Positions 37,380 through 46,827 of a stretch of DNA of 64,000 nt are shown here, in pieces. This DNA is from an uncultured Vibrio sp. (lineage in GTDB: Bacteria > Pseudomonadota > Gammaproteobacteria > Enterobacterales > Vibrionaceae). The stretch covers positions 434,001 through 498,000 of the forward strand of contig CANNGN010000002.1 in assembly GCA_947504195.1 (NCBI GenBank), written 5' to 3'. Both the position numbers and the translations under genes were made by a program. Numbering within the stretch: position 1 is the stretch's first letter; each line of letters opens with the position of its first letter. The notes beneath the pieces were generated by a model. That model ran no database searches and was not told where the DNA came from. It saw only the letters and a list, made by a program, of their open reading frames with translations.

Positions 37380-38387
37380 TTATGCTAGATATCGAGCACC
37401 AGTTTCTGCGATTTCAATCTCACCAGAATAGCCAGCATCCCTTAGTGATTTAACCGTTGCGCTGGTATCTACGTGAAGGGGTGGTAAATGTGTCAATATT
37501 ACCTTCTTCACTTTGGCTTTTGATGCGGTCATCGCTATGTCTTCATTTGACATATGAGCTTTTCGCATATTGTCTCTTTGTTCTGCGTTGCTTAGCACAT
37601 TTTTTGCAAAGTCACCTTCTGCCATATGAGCATCAATGACCAAGATATCGGCATTTTGAGATAGCTCTACGATATCTTCCGAGTAGGCCGTATCGCCAGT
37701 GACGACAACGGATTGGCCTTCGGCTTCAAAACGATAAGCAAAGTTCGTTATGGTGTGGATTCCTTCAACGGTCTTGACTGTTATCCCATCAAGCTCAAAT
37801 GTTTCAGGTTTACTGACTTCTTTGATGGTCACATTCTTCGCTAAGCCTTCAGCGGGGAACCCGTAGTGCATACGGTAGTCAAGATCTTCTTTATAGAAGG
37901 TCATCGTCATGTCGTATAGCTGCTGAGTCTGTCGCGGACCAACGATGTTAAGCTCTCGCCGTCCCATTGGTCCATTCCAACCCCCGATAAAGAAGGTTGA
38001 AAAGTCTGAGTTATGATCGGCGTGATGGTGAGTAAATAGTAAGTTTTTCACTTTTGATGGGACAATTCCCGCTTTAAGTAAGCCATGTGTCGCACCACCT
38101 CCGCAGTCAACTAAAAAGTATTTATCTTTGAATTGCACCAGAGTAGCTGGCCATGTGCGATCTCTATTTAGAGTCTCCATCGGCGGACCCGCAATACCAA
38201 TGGTGATGACCTGAAAACCTTCAGGTATCGGTTCAGCATTTGGTTTTGGCCTCTCCGGTGCTGCTTGTGTTGCTGCGACTACAGGAGAAATTCCCGTTGA
38301 GATTAGCGCGGCTGCTCCAGCCATTTTCCCTGCTGAAGTTAAAAACTCTCTGCGGGATGAATTGTTGTGTTCGTTATTATTAGACAT
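37380..38387 (-). CDS. Tat-exported MBL-fold metallo-hydrolase (copy 1)
   Basis: A 335-residue metallo-beta-lactamase-fold protein with a twin-arginine signal (SRREFLTSAGKMAGAAAL, RR at 12-13), so it should be folded in the cytoplasm and exported. The metal motif is THHHADHNSD; further ligands are likely GDTAY and ILTHLPPLH. Similarity is to the RNase Z/arylsulfatase-like branch. The start at 38387 is preferred over 38414: AAGG lies 7 nt upstream. It follows copy 2 closely on the same strand. Confidence 0.85.
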   Translation of the reverse strand: MSNNNEHNNSSRREFLTSAGKMAGAAALISTGISPVVAATQAAPERPKPNAEPIPEGFQVITIGIAGPPMETLNRDRTWPATLVQFKDKYFLVDCGGGATHGLLKAGIVPSKVKNLLFTHHHADHNSDFSTFFIGGWNGPMGRRELNIVGPRQTQQLYDMTMTFYKEDLDYRMHYGFPAEGLAKNVTIKEVSKPETFELDGITVKTVEGIHTITNFAYRFEAEGQSVVVTGDTAYSEDIVELSQNADILVIDAHMAEGDFAKNVLSNAEQRDNMRKAHMSNEDIAMTASKAKVKKVILTHLPPLHVDTSATVKSLRDAGYSGEIEIAETGARYLA

Positions 38388-38417
38388 CTTTCTGCCTTCT
38401 GTTCTATGTTTCATGCA

Positions 38418-39455
38418 TTAAGGATTAATTTCAAGACCATCGGTTGCTTCTAATACTTGACCTTTAAAGCCTGCCTTGTCGAAGTAAGGTTGTATTGTGT
38501 CAATATTAAAAGGTGCGGGCGGTAAGTGTGTGAGTACGACGGTTTTAACTTGGGCTTCGGTAGCTGTTTTTGCCACGTCATCGATGCCCATGTGAGGCGC
38601 GACATCAAAGTTTCCTGCGTACTCGTATTTGGGTTTAGGTTTGACAATGTTCTCATCGGTGAAGGTTTGTTCATCAGCACCTTTCTGAGCGGTGGCAGTG
38701 GTAATGTTTGCATCGATGACTAGGACATCCGCTCCTTTGGCTAACTCGATTAATTTCGGATCAAAAGATGTATCACCTGAAACCACAATTGATTTACCAT
38801 CAACGTCAAAACGATAACCAAGGTTATACATGGTGTGGGTTAATGCTTCGGTACGTACCTGCATACCATCAAGTTCAAAGTTGTTTCGGCCTTTGAGTTC
38901 TGTTACGTCAATGCCAGTGAACATGCCAAGTTCGGTAATACCGCCTTTATAACCACGGTATTGACGATAGGTGAGGTCATCGGCAAAAAAGTCGAGCATA
39001 AAGTTATAGTACCCACCACATCGCGGCGGCCCCATAATGGACATTTCTTTGCCGCCAGTCATCCAGCGATTGATCATTAAATCGATAAAGTCAGTGGTGT
39101 GATCTGCGTGGAGGTGAGTAAAAAGAATGGCGCTGATTTTATTGTGAGCAAATCCATGTTGATCCATGACATCATTAACACCATTACCGGTATCGAGCAG
39201 ATAATATTTGTTATTGAATTGAATCATCGTGCACGATGAGGCTCGGTTTTTATCGGGAATAGGGTTACCGGTCCCCACTGTGACGACACTGAACGAATGA
39301 GTATGATTATGCAGCTTTGGTTTGGGAGGAGCGGCATTTGCTTCGTTCATTGAACCCAGAAGGCCTGCGGAAGTGGCGGAAATGGTCACTGCACCAATCG
39401 CAGCACTTTTAATAAATGTTCGGCGGTCGAGTTGGCACACATCGACATTTTTCAT
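38418..39455 (-). CDS. Tat-exported MBL-fold metallo-hydrolase (copy 2)
   Basis: A 345-residue paralogue of the next gene, also with a twin-arginine signal (DRRTFIKSAAIGAVTISATSAG). The metal motif is THLHADHTTD, with GDTSFD and VLTHLPPAPF later. The two proteins share the order HSFSVVTVGTGNPIP / ITIGIAGPPMETL, metal motif and C-terminal LTHLPP, so they arose by tandem duplication but differ clearly in sequence. A MarR regulator lies upstream in the same orientation. Substrate unknown. Confidence 0.85.
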   Translation of the reverse strand: MKNVDVCQLDRRTFIKSAAIGAVTISATSAGLLGSMNEANAAPPKPKLHNHTHSFSVVTVGTGNPIPDKNRASSCTMIQFNNKYYLLDTGNGVNDVMDQHGFAHNKISAILFTHLHADHTTDFIDLMINRWMTGGKEMSIMGPPRCGGYYNFMLDFFADDLTYRQYRGYKGGITELGMFTGIDVTELKGRNNFELDGMQVRTEALTHTMYNLGYRFDVDGKSIVVSGDTSFDPKLIELAKGADVLVIDANITTATAQKGADEQTFTDENIVKPKPKYEYAGNFDVAPHMGIDDVAKTATEAQVKTVVLTHLPPAPFNIDTIQPYFDKAGFKGQVLEATDGLEINP

Positions 39456-39638
39456 CGTTTATCCTCGGAGTAAAGTGAAAATATGCAATGAGAAGGCATA
39501 TAAACAACTTTTATTAGTACACAAGATGAGTGGAATTTTAGTTAAACCACTTAACCTAATTACTAAGAAATAAACGAATTCCTTTTTTTATTCTGTGCTG
39601 AAAAACACATTATTATAAATAAAGGATAAGCAATTAAC

Positions 39639-40082
39639 CTATTTTGCGCGTTTGGTTATATTAACAATCACTTTTTGTAACAGTGAGACGTAAAGTCCGA
39701 TTTCTTCTTCAGTGAACCCTTCGAAAATATCCGCTTTGTGCTGGTCAATGAGGCCAAGAAGGGGAGACTTAAGTTTTTTACCGAGTGGCGTTAGAAAAAT
39801 TCGATTGACTCTCATGTCGCTTTCACTCTGAACCCGAACAACGACGTTAGCTTCTTCAAGATCGTTAATAATCTTAACTAATGAAATTTTACTGAGTTTG
39901 ATTAACTCCATGAGTTGCTTTTGGCTCAAGCCATCTTCATCATACAGATAAAATAGAATTCGTAACTGTTGCTTTGACAAGTTGTAGCTCGATTCTGCAA
40001 GCTTATTGGTGAGATCTTGGTGAAGATAGTTTCCTACGATATTGGTAAGAAAGGCGGGACAATTGTCGGTGTAATCTTTCAA
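39639..40082 (-). CDS. MarR-family transcriptional regulator
   Basis: A 147-residue winged-helix protein. The HTH region reads LSKQQLRILFYLYDEDGLSQKQLMELIKLSKISLVKIINDLEEANVVVRVQSESDMRVNRIFLTPLG, typical of MarR proteins. It lies 183 bp before the two exported metallo-hydrolase genes on the same strand and may regulate them. A palindrome upstream suggests autoregulation. Confidence 0.85.
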   Translation of the reverse strand: MKDYTDNCPAFLTNIVGNYLHQDLTNKLAESSYNLSKQQLRILFYLYDEDGLSQKQLMELIKLSKISLVKIINDLEEANVVVRVQSESDMRVNRIFLTPLGKKLKSPLLGLIDQHKADIFEGFTEEEIGLYVSLLQKVIVNITKRAK

Positions 40083-40113
40083 AGGTAAATCTCTCTGTTG
40101 AAACCACTTACTT

Positions 40114-40131
40114 ATGAACCTAGGTTATCAT
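40114..40131. promoter_or_regulatory. Candidate MarR operator
   Basis: ATGAACCTAGGTTATCAT at 40114-40131 contains the perfect palindrome AACCTAGGTT (40117-40126). It sits 35-50 bp before the MarR gene start, where an autoregulatory site would be. Confidence 0.4.
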
Positions 40132-40240
40132 GTTCATTGCTAAATACGTTATAGTTAGGTGGTTAAAAGCTCTTCTCTGGAGATATATGGTTGGGAAGCA
40201 AGCGCCAAAGCTAAGAATCAATGAGAACCGAGTGATATGA

Positions 40241-40276
40241 AATTAGGCATAAAAAGAGTATTTTTTATGCCTAATT
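40241..40276 (-). terminator. Intrinsic terminator of the e(P4)-type phosphatase gene
   Basis: AATTAGGCATAAAAA and TTTTTATGCCTAATT form a perfect 15-bp stem with a 6-nt loop, 19 bp past the phosphatase stop on the minus strand. Confidence 0.85.
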
Positions 40277-40294
40277 AGGTTAATTAGCGAATAA

Positions 40295-41125
40295 TTACTC
40301 CGCTTTTGGTTGCCAAGACGTTAGGTGCGCTTTACGCATTTGGTCTTTTTCAGCAGCTGAGGCTTTCCAATTGTTTTTGTAAACTTTCCCTTCCCAGTCA
40401 CCATAACTTGGATTTGGTAATACTATAAATTGGCTACCAAAAAGTGCCTTGTTTTTCTCAACAGCGGCATAGGACTCTTCTAAGGTTTCCACTCTAAAAT
40501 CGACAGAAAAATCGTTTAAGTTATCACCCATAAACAAAGCAATATCATGATCTTTAACGACTTGTTGGCGACGAGGCTCTTTGTTGCTGGTATCGGTTTT
40601 CATTAGAAGTTGAGAGTCGTTTACTTGAGGAAATGCGAGTTCTTGCATGTTTTTAAGTGTTCCAGCACGTCCTACTTCTCTACGGTTGGTAATATAAAAT
40701 ACCGCGACATCTTTGCTGTCTGCATATTGAAGAAACTCAACTGCACCAGGCATTGCTTTTGCTTCGGCGGCATCCATCCATTTTGCCCACGTTTTAGAAG
40801 AGTAGCCTTCATTTCGACCAATTAACCATGCTTCATAGGCACCGTTATCAAGAACGGCTTCATCTGCATCCACAACGATAGCAACTTTCTTGTCACCAGT
40901 GTAGCTTTCAAGATAAGTGTCTAGGCGCATTTTTGCTAGGTTGAAGGCTTGATATGACAATGCTTTGTATTCGCCAGAAACTTGCATCCATAAACTGGAC
41001 ATTACCAATTGTTCATTTAATGCTTTCGTATCATATTCGGCCGTATCTGCCCAGCTAAAAGGTGTCGCTACACAACCCAATACTAGTGTTGTTAGCGCTA
41101 GAGAACGTAGTTTTGTCATCGGCAT
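40295..41125 (-). CDS. Acid phosphatase/5'-nucleotidase, lipoprotein e(P4) family
   Basis: A 276-residue class C acid phosphatase of the HAD superfamily, expected to be exported; a signal segment (1-26) ends either at a lipobox cysteine C18 or at SWA-D27. Motif I is VVDADEAVLDN with nucleophile D86 and D88; the usual Thr/Val two residues on is A90. The later motifs YITNRR and GDNLNDF are intact. In Haemophilus, e(P4) removes phosphate from NMN and FMN at the outer membrane. The start has AGGAG 6 nt upstream. Monocistronic. Confidence 0.85.
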   Translation of the reverse strand: MPMTKLRSLALTTLVLGCVATPFSWADTAEYDTKALNEQLVMSSLWMQVSGEYKALSYQAFNLAKMRLDTYLESYTGDKKVAIVVDADEAVLDNGAYEAWLIGRNEGYSSKTWAKWMDAAEAKAMPGAVEFLQYADSKDVAVFYITNRREVGRAGTLKNMQELAFPQVNDSQLLMKTDTSNKEPRRQQVVKDHDIALFMGDNLNDFSVDFRVETLEESYAAVEKNKALFGSQFIVLPNPSYGDWEGKVYKNNWKASAAEKDQMRKAHLTSWQPKAE

Positions 41126-41301
41126 GTGTCACTCCTGTGTGATACCGTCATGGTTGATGGTCATTAGTTCTGACCTGAGCAAAATAATATACGCCCCGGA
41201 ATTCAATAATTCGAGCAAAAAACCTATTTTTTACAACTTGTTGATATAATGATGAAATGTAATGGATTACTTTTTGGTATTTTGTAATATTCGCGTGTTT
41301 T

Positions 41302-41335
41302 TTGACCTACCACCATCGTGGTGTTGGTAGGTCAA
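41302..41335. repeat. Inverted repeat downstream of the GST gene
   Basis: TTGACCTACC and GGTAGGTCAA form a perfect 10-bp stem, with a second small stem (CACC/GGTG) inside the loop. No U-run follows on the minus strand, so it is a hairpin of unclear role, possibly a weak terminator for the GST gene. Confidence 0.45.
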
Positions 41336-41379
41336 ATAACGAGTCTAAAACAATGAATCGTGTTAAGAATGATATGTCG

Positions 41380-41991
41380 CTATCCAAGTTCAGATGCTGC
41401 TTGATACGCTTTACGTTGTTGTATTTTAGCTAGATAGGCTAGGGTTGCGTTGTAACCTGCCAGAAGGTTTTGCATTGCGGCGAACTCAAGTGTTATCGCC
41501 ATCATGATATCCGCGGCAGTAAATTCATCACCAGCGAAATAGGCTTGGTGAGAAAGCGTCGCTTCGATATAGTCCATATCTAGCTGTATTTCTTTATTCA
41601 TGTACCGATCGATCAATTTCGGTTCTTCTCGCTGCTCGCCTGCCAGCATCATATTAGCGATCACAGGCATTGCTAGTGAACCCTCCGCAAAATGCAGCCA
41701 TTGTAAATATTGATAATATGCCGGCGTACCTTGTGATGGTCGAAGTGAATTCGCATCGCTGGCTTGATCAAGTAAGTATTCAGTAATCGCTCCAGATTCA
41801 CATAAGATAATGTCACCGTCGGCAATGACAGGGGCCTTACCCAGCGCATGTACCTTTTTAAGGCTTTGAGGGGCGAGTTGCGTTGTTGCATCACGTTGAT
41901 GATGTACGATTTCGTACGGTAGGTTAAGCTCTTTGAGTAACCATATAACGCGCTTAGATCGTGAACGGTTTAGGTGATGAACAGTAATCAT
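41380..41991 (-). CDS. Glutathione S-transferase
   Basis: A 203-residue GST: N-terminal thioredoxin-fold domain (VHHLNRSRSKRVIWLLKELNLPYEI, ...ALGKAPVIADGDIILCESGAITEYL, with the SGAI glutathione-binding site) and a C-terminal helical domain ending in FTAADIMMAITLEF. Role is probably detoxification. It lies 49 bp after yqhD on the same strand, so the two may be co-transcribed, which would fit a joint aldehyde or electrophile response. Confidence 0.88.
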   Translation of the reverse strand: MITVHHLNRSRSKRVIWLLKELNLPYEIVHHQRDATTQLAPQSLKKVHALGKAPVIADGDIILCESGAITEYLLDQASDANSLRPSQGTPAYYQYLQWLHFAEGSLAMPVIANMMLAGEQREEPKLIDRYMNKEIQLDMDYIEATLSHQAYFAGDEFTAADIMMAITLEFAAMQNLLAGYNATLAYLAKIQQRKAYQAASELG

Positions 41992-42040
41992 AATGATCCT
42001 TATATTGCATTGATTATATTATTTTTTTTATTATAAATAC

Positions 42041-43198
42041 TTAAAGAGATTCAGTTAGGATTTTACGACTCACCTCGAGCGTAACTTGCTGATCTTCTCC
42101 GAGTGCTGTCATTTGATGTACTTCTAAGTTATTAACTAAGATGTCGATATCACTTTTGCTAATATTGATTTCTGATAAGCGAACGGGCATCTTCATTTGA
42201 CGGAAAAAAGTTTCAGTTGCTGAAATGGCTTGTTCGATTCGTTCATCTTCGCAGCCTTCGGTGATTCCCCAGATACGTTCACCATATTGAAGTAATTTAG
42301 CGCGTTTCGCATCAGTTCGATTTCTAAGCAATGCAGGAAGTACGACGGTTAGGCTTCGAGCGTGGTCAATACCATAAGTGCCAGTAAGCTCATGGCCTAT
42401 CATGTGCGTTGACCAATCTTGTGGGACGCCTGAACCAATTAAACCATTCAACGCTAGGCTTGCTGCCCACATTATATTTGATCGAACATCAAGGTCATTG
42501 CGTTGTTCTTCGCTTATGGCTTTTGGGCCTTCTTCTTTCAGCGTTAGTAGCAAACCTTCCGCAAATCTATCTTGTACTTTGGCGTTTACAGGATAAGTTA
42601 AGTATTGCTCTACTACGTGAACAAATGCGTCGGCAACACCATTACTAATCTGCCTAGGAGATAAACTCAATGTCACTGTTGGATCTAGTACGGCAAATTT
42701 AGGGCGAACTGCTTCGGCTAAAAATGGCAGTTTGTGACCATCGCGAGTGACGACTGAGCCAATATTACTTTCTGATCCAGTTGCGGGCAGCGTAAGAACT
42801 GCACCAATTGGAAGTGCGTGTTTGACAGGAAGACGCTGGGTGATGATATCCCATGGATCTTCGCCTTCATATAAAGCTGCTGCAGCGATAAATTTAGTAC
42901 CATCAATGACAGAGCCACCACCAATCGCGAGAAGGTAATCGATTTTTTCTGCTTTGACGAGTTCCACAGCTTTCATCAAAGTATCGTACTTTGGATTTGG
43001 TTCAATACCTGAGAATTCTTGCCATGTGTGACTCGCCAACGCCTGCTCAACTTGTTGATAGACACCGTTTTGTTTTATTGATCCACCACCATACGTAATG
43101 AGTACACGGGCACTGGTTGGAATCTCTTTGGCAATAGACGCTATTTGTTCTGTGCCGAAATTGATTTTTGTACTGTTTTGGAAACTAAAATTAAGCAT
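42041..43198 (-). CDS. yqhD: NADPH-dependent aldehyde reductase YqhD
   Basis: A 385-residue iron/zinc-containing alcohol dehydrogenase. The nucleotide motif GGGS at 37-40 and metal ligands D190 and H194 correspond to E. coli YqhD G37-S40, D194 and H198, with a small shift, and the sequence follows YqhD throughout. It reduces short-chain and reactive aldehydes with NADPH. The start at 43198 has AAGG 8 nt upstream. The divergent LysR gene is its likely regulator. It is YqhD, not maleylacetate reductase. Confidence 0.93.
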   Translation of the reverse strand: MLNFSFQNSTKINFGTEQIASIAKEIPTSARVLITYGGGSIKQNGVYQQVEQALASHTWQEFSGIEPNPKYDTLMKAVELVKAEKIDYLLAIGGGSVIDGTKFIAAAALYEGEDPWDIITQRLPVKHALPIGAVLTLPATGSESNIGSVVTRDGHKLPFLAEAVRPKFAVLDPTVTLSLSPRQISNGVADAFVHVVEQYLTYPVNAKVQDRFAEGLLLTLKEEGPKAISEEQRNDLDVRSNIMWAASLALNGLIGSGVPQDWSTHMIGHELTGTYGIDHARSLTVVLPALLRNRTDAKRAKLLQYGERIWGITEGCEDERIEQAISATETFFRQMKMPVRLSEINISKSDIDILVNNLEVHQMTALGEDQQVTLEVSRKILTESL

Positions 43199-43343
43199 GG
43201 TAAGTACCTTGAGCATAAGTTGAATATTTGCAGTCTAATGTGTACAGCTAAATAAGACAATGCAGATAAAAATGAAAACAATGTTTAATTTATTGATACA
43301 ATAACAGCGAAGATAGTATCGGTTTAGACTGAAGAGGTCGTAA

Positions 43344-44273
43344 GTGACGGTTATTTTTGAACAGTTGAAAAGTATGGTGGTGTTTGCTCAAGTTGTTGAG
43401 CAGGGTAGCCTAAGTGCTGCAGCGAAGCAGTTGGAGCTTTCTCGGGCGGTGATTAGCTATCACGTAAAGAAGTTAGAACAGAAGTTGGGCGTTAAATTAC
43501 TTAATCGATCAACCAGAAGCCTACACCTCACAGAAGCTGGAGAACAGTATTATCAACACTGTCGAAATATCTCTCAGCAAGCAACCGCCGCACAATTACA
43601 GATGGAAAATCTGAATCAAGAACCACAAGGGACATTAAAAATATCTTGCCCGGTTAATGCAGGATTAACCTCGATTGTCCCCGCACTAAACCAATTTAAG
43701 CGACTGTACCCAAAGATAAAGCTGGATATTGTGCTCACTGATGAAGTCGTTAATATTATTCAAGACGGTTATGATCTTGCTATTCGCGGCGCGTCGTTGA
43801 AAGACTCTGGATTGCAAGCGACTAAGCTGGCAACATTACAGACTTGTTTATGCGCATCACGTGAATACTTAAATCAATATGGTCGACCACGGACACCGGA
43901 CGAGTTAACGACTCACGAATGGGTAATATACACAACCGGACCGTCCACATTAACTTTAAAAAAGGGAACTAAAACGTTTAGTTTTAAAATGAAAGGAAGT
44001 GTTAGCACCAATAATTCCGCCGCTCGAACAGCGTTTATCGAAGGAGGGCATGGCGTGGGAAGAATTCCGCTTTACGATGCACTTCCAAAAATTAAAAGTG
44101 GCACACTAGAGTCATTACTGGATGATTATGAAACCGACCAGATAGATGTGTATGCGGTTTATCCCCCCGGTACTGCAAGCTCAAAGAAACTGCGTTTGTT
44201 GCTCGATTATTTGATAAATTATGTTTCAGTACAAATGTCAGAGCTTTCCGCATCGAGTACGGTTAGACATTGA
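43344..44273 (+). CDS. LysR-family regulator divergent from yqhD
   Basis: A 309-residue LysR protein: HTH (GSLSAAAKQLELSRAVISYHVKKLEQKLGVKLLNRSTRSLHLTEAG) and effector domain. GTG start with AGAGG 7-8 nt upstream. Being divergent from yqhD, with a 145-bp shared intergenic region, it is a likely regulator of yqhD and the GST gene. Closest family pattern is the AaeR/DsdC-like branch with LNQEPQGTLKISCPVN. Confidence 0.88.
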   Translation: MTVIFEQLKSMVVFAQVVEQGSLSAAAKQLELSRAVISYHVKKLEQKLGVKLLNRSTRSLHLTEAGEQYYQHCRNISQQATAAQLQMENLNQEPQGTLKISCPVNAGLTSIVPALNQFKRLYPKIKLDIVLTDEVVNIIQDGYDLAIRGASLKDSGLQATKLATLQTCLCASREYLNQYGRPRTPDELTTHEWVIYTTGPSTLTLKKGTKTFSFKMKGSVSTNNSAARTAFIEGGHGVGRIPLYDALPKIKSGTLESLLDDYETDQIDVYAVYPPGTASSKKLRLLLDYLINYVSVQMSELSASSTVRH

Positions 44274-44334
44274 GTTGAATTAGATATCTATTACGTGTGA
44301 TACTTCGCACTATCTACTACACATGGAGAGTGAA

Positions 44335-45513
44335 ATGAGCGTAGAACAAGCCTATTTTTTTAGTGTTGCTTTGATCAATTTGGTTTTTGCGCTTGCTGGA
44401 ACTCGAGTAAAAGAACATAAAGGAAACTCGAACTCTATATTGTTCTTCATGGTTTCATTTTTTGCTTACTTTGTGAGTTGGTTTGTCTATATATTTGAAA
44501 TGAATAAGGCACTCGAAATAGTTGGGGCTATGTCAGCCTCGATTTTTGTTTGGGGGATGGTTGCTTTCGCTTCTAAGCGATGTTTTGTCTCGTTTCCAAT
44601 GTCGGTACTAGCAATATTTTTTACGCTTCAATGCTCAGCTCAAATCTATGCCATTTTACAAGCTGATTTGACTGCTTATCTTCATGTTAGCGCTGTATTT
44701 TTACCGATTGCATTCTTTACCATTTCTTATATGTTTCTTAAATTAAAAGCCGAACGACACCCTTCAGATGTATTATTGGGGTACGCATTTATTTTTATGG
44801 CGGTTGTTATTTTAGGCCGTTCAATATTATTGGAAACATCACCAGAGTTATTCGCTAAATCAAGTATATATACTCAAATTATATGGCCGGCATTTTGCGC
44901 GGTTATTGGGGTGTTTTCATTGCTAAGTTATACCGAAGAAGCCCAACTTCGCTTAAAGAAAGAATCTAATACCGACCATTTAACTGGGCTCGCGAATCGA
45001 CGTATGTTTGAAATGGCGCTATCCAGTTCGTTGGCTCACTTTAAACGTACTAATCAATATGGCGCGGTAATTTATTTGGATTTAGACCGATTCAAACCAG
45101 TGAATGATGAATACGGTCACCATGTTGGCGACCTCTTGTTAAGTGAGTTGGGGAGTCGTATCCAAACATTTACTCGTGAAGATGAGTTAGCGGCTCGACT
45201 TGGTGGAGATGAATTTGCATTGTTGCTGTCATTTGGTAGTAGTAGTGAAATTAATATGAAATTACAAGCCAAGGCATTAGCTTCTCGTTTGCAAGAATTG
45301 ATTAAAAAGCCGTTCGAATTTGCAGAGGGTACCATTAATATTACTGGCAGCATTGGCATTCATATTATTGATCCTGAATGTCAAAACGCTGAAAAAGTGA
45401 TGACCGCGGCTGATAATGCAATGTACCAATCAAAAGACCTACAAAATGGGTACATTATTTTTTCGAACCCTGTAACTCGAGTTAAAGGTTCGATGACTGC
45501 AAGTGAAGTGTAA
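44335..45513 (+). CDS. Diguanylate cyclase with seven-helix N-terminal domain
   Basis: A 392-residue protein with about seven N-terminal membrane helices and a C-terminal GGDEF domain (GGDEF at 290-294, LGGDEFALL), probably making c-di-GMP. The preceding DHLTGLANRR and LDLDRFKPVNDEYGHHVGD segments are normal. The start at 44335 has GGAG 6 nt upstream, preferred to an ATG at 44323. Input signal unknown. Monocistronic. Confidence 0.88.
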   Translation: MSVEQAYFFSVALINLVFALAGTRVKEHKGNSNSILFFMVSFFAYFVSWFVYIFEMNKALEIVGAMSASIFVWGMVAFASKRCFVSFPMSVLAIFFTLQCSAQIYAILQADLTAYLHVSAVFLPIAFFTISYMFLKLKAERHPSDVLLGYAFIFMAVVILGRSILLETSPELFAKSSIYTQIIWPAFCAVIGVFSLLSYTEEAQLRLKKESNTDHLTGLANRRMFEMALSSSLAHFKRTNQYGAVIYLDLDRFKPVNDEYGHHVGDLLLSELGSRIQTFTREDELAARLGGDEFALLLSFGSSSEINMKLQAKALASRLQELIKKPFEFAEGTINITGSIGIHIIDPECQNAEKVMTAADNAMYQSKDLQNGYIIFSNPVTRVKGSMTASEV

Positions 45514-45562
45514 ACGTGTTACTCGTCGATTAGAGCGGGTAGGAAATATGAGAACGCGTTTA

Positions 45563-45599
45563 AAAATGCCCTTAGTGATCATACATCTAGGGGCATTTT
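45563..45599. terminator. Bidirectional intrinsic terminator
   Basis: AAAAATGCCCTTAG and CTAGGGGCATTTT pair with one T-G wobble, closing an 11-nt loop. It lies between the convergent cyclase and oxidoreductase genes and has T-runs on both sides. Confidence 0.8.
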
Positions 45600-45636
45600 A
45601 GTCTTCGGTTTAAATCGGAGAAACCAATGTTGATGT

Positions 45637-46770
45637 TTAGAGAACTGATAAATCGACCCAACGGTCATCTTTACGAATAATGTCGATTATATTTTGATAC
45701 TGCGACCCTTCTTTGAAGGTTTGATAGGGTTCCACCGATTTACCTTCGATATCCTTAACAAATTCAGTGGCAAGGTGGGTCCAACTGCGTTGAGTATCAT
45801 CGGCGATATCTGGTAGCGATGTGGCAATTTCAGAAGGTAGATCGATTTCAGTCCAAACTTTTTTCTCATCCCACAAATACAACGGCCCACTTCCATAATG
45901 ACCTTTGATATAAATCGATCCTTTGCTTCCATGGAATACAATATGGTCTTCATTGAAACGAGGAACGAGTCCACCATGCTTAAACAGAACTGAAACGGGT
46001 TGTTTTGCAGGTAAACGACTTTCCAGTTTCATCAGAACCGTATAAGACCATTCAACGTCGCACTCTTTCCATTCTAGTTTTGGATCTTCTATGTCTTTTG
46101 GAATGAAGTTACGTCGTTCCATGAAGTTGTGTACGCCATCGACGACAGGGGCTTTCGGCATATCGTTTCGAACTTCGCCCTGAACCGATAACACGTTCTC
46201 GCCAATAACAGAAGTCACGATAGAAAGAAGGTGAGTGAAGTTATTGTTTAAGCGACCACCACCATTTTCTTTGGTGTGCGACCAACCAAATGGAATATGT
46301 CTATCGAGATTGAAATGAGAAATACACTCAACTTCTGTAGGCTCACCAATGCATCCTTGAGCGACAAGTTCCTTCGCTTGCATGATATGAGGCATATAAC
46401 GGAAGCTAGAAGCAAATGCCGTTTTTACTTCCTTCTGTTGAGCCAATTGATACAATTCAGTCGCTGTTTGGCCGCTTTCTGTCATCGGTTTATCGCAAAA
46501 GACATGACAACCAAAGTTGATTGCTTGAGTAATGGGTTCAACGTGAGCACCACCCGGCGTCGCAATCGAAACAATATCAGGCTTACATGTTTCTAATGCT
46601 GTTTGCCAATCGGTGCCGAAATAGGGAATATTAAGCTTTTCAGCGACACTTTTAACCACATCTGGGTTACGCCCAACGATGCCAACAACCTCTGCACCAG
46701 CGTCACGAAACGCGAGTGCGTGCCCTTGACCAGCAAAACCAGTTCCGAAAACTAATACTGTTTTTTTCAT
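45637..46770 (-). CDS. Gfo/Idh/MocA-family oxidoreductase
   Basis: A 377-residue NAD(P)-dependent sugar oxidoreductase with an N-terminal Rossmann motif GTGFAGQGHALAF and the family block CDKPMTESG. The C-terminal domain includes HFNLDRHIPFGWSHTKENGGGRLNNNFTHLL. It is the second gene of a minus-strand pair with the mannonate dehydratase-type gene, 57 bp after it. A role in sugar or sugar-acid conversion feeding the dehydratase is plausible; the exact substrate is unknown. Confidence 0.85.
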   Translation of the reverse strand: MKKTVLVFGTGFAGQGHALAFRDAGAEVVGIVGRNPDVVKSVAEKLNIPYFGTDWQTALETCKPDIVSIATPGGAHVEPITQAINFGCHVFCDKPMTESGQTATELYQLAQQKEVKTAFASSFRYMPHIMQAKELVAQGCIGEPTEVECISHFNLDRHIPFGWSHTKENGGGRLNNNFTHLLSIVTSVIGENVLSVQGEVRNDMPKAPVVDGVHNFMERRNFIPKDIEDPKLEWKECDVEWSYTVLMKLESRLPAKQPVSVLFKHGGLVPRFNEDHIVFHGSKGSIYIKGHYGSGPLYLWDEKKVWTEIDLPSEIATSLPDIADDTQRSWTHLATEFVKDIEGKSVEPYQTFKEGSQYQNIIDIIRKDDRWVDLSVL

Positions 46771-46827
46771 TGTTATTCCTTTCTTAAATTTGATGTTTTT
46801 ATCTGGAATGTTGATACGACTGTGCGG

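Noticed and set aside
42041..43198. Iron-containing alcohol dehydrogenase as the missing maleylacetate reductase of the ring-cleavage locus
   Set aside because: The sequence follows YqhD throughout, including its GGGS and metal motifs, and it has its own LysR and GST neighbours.
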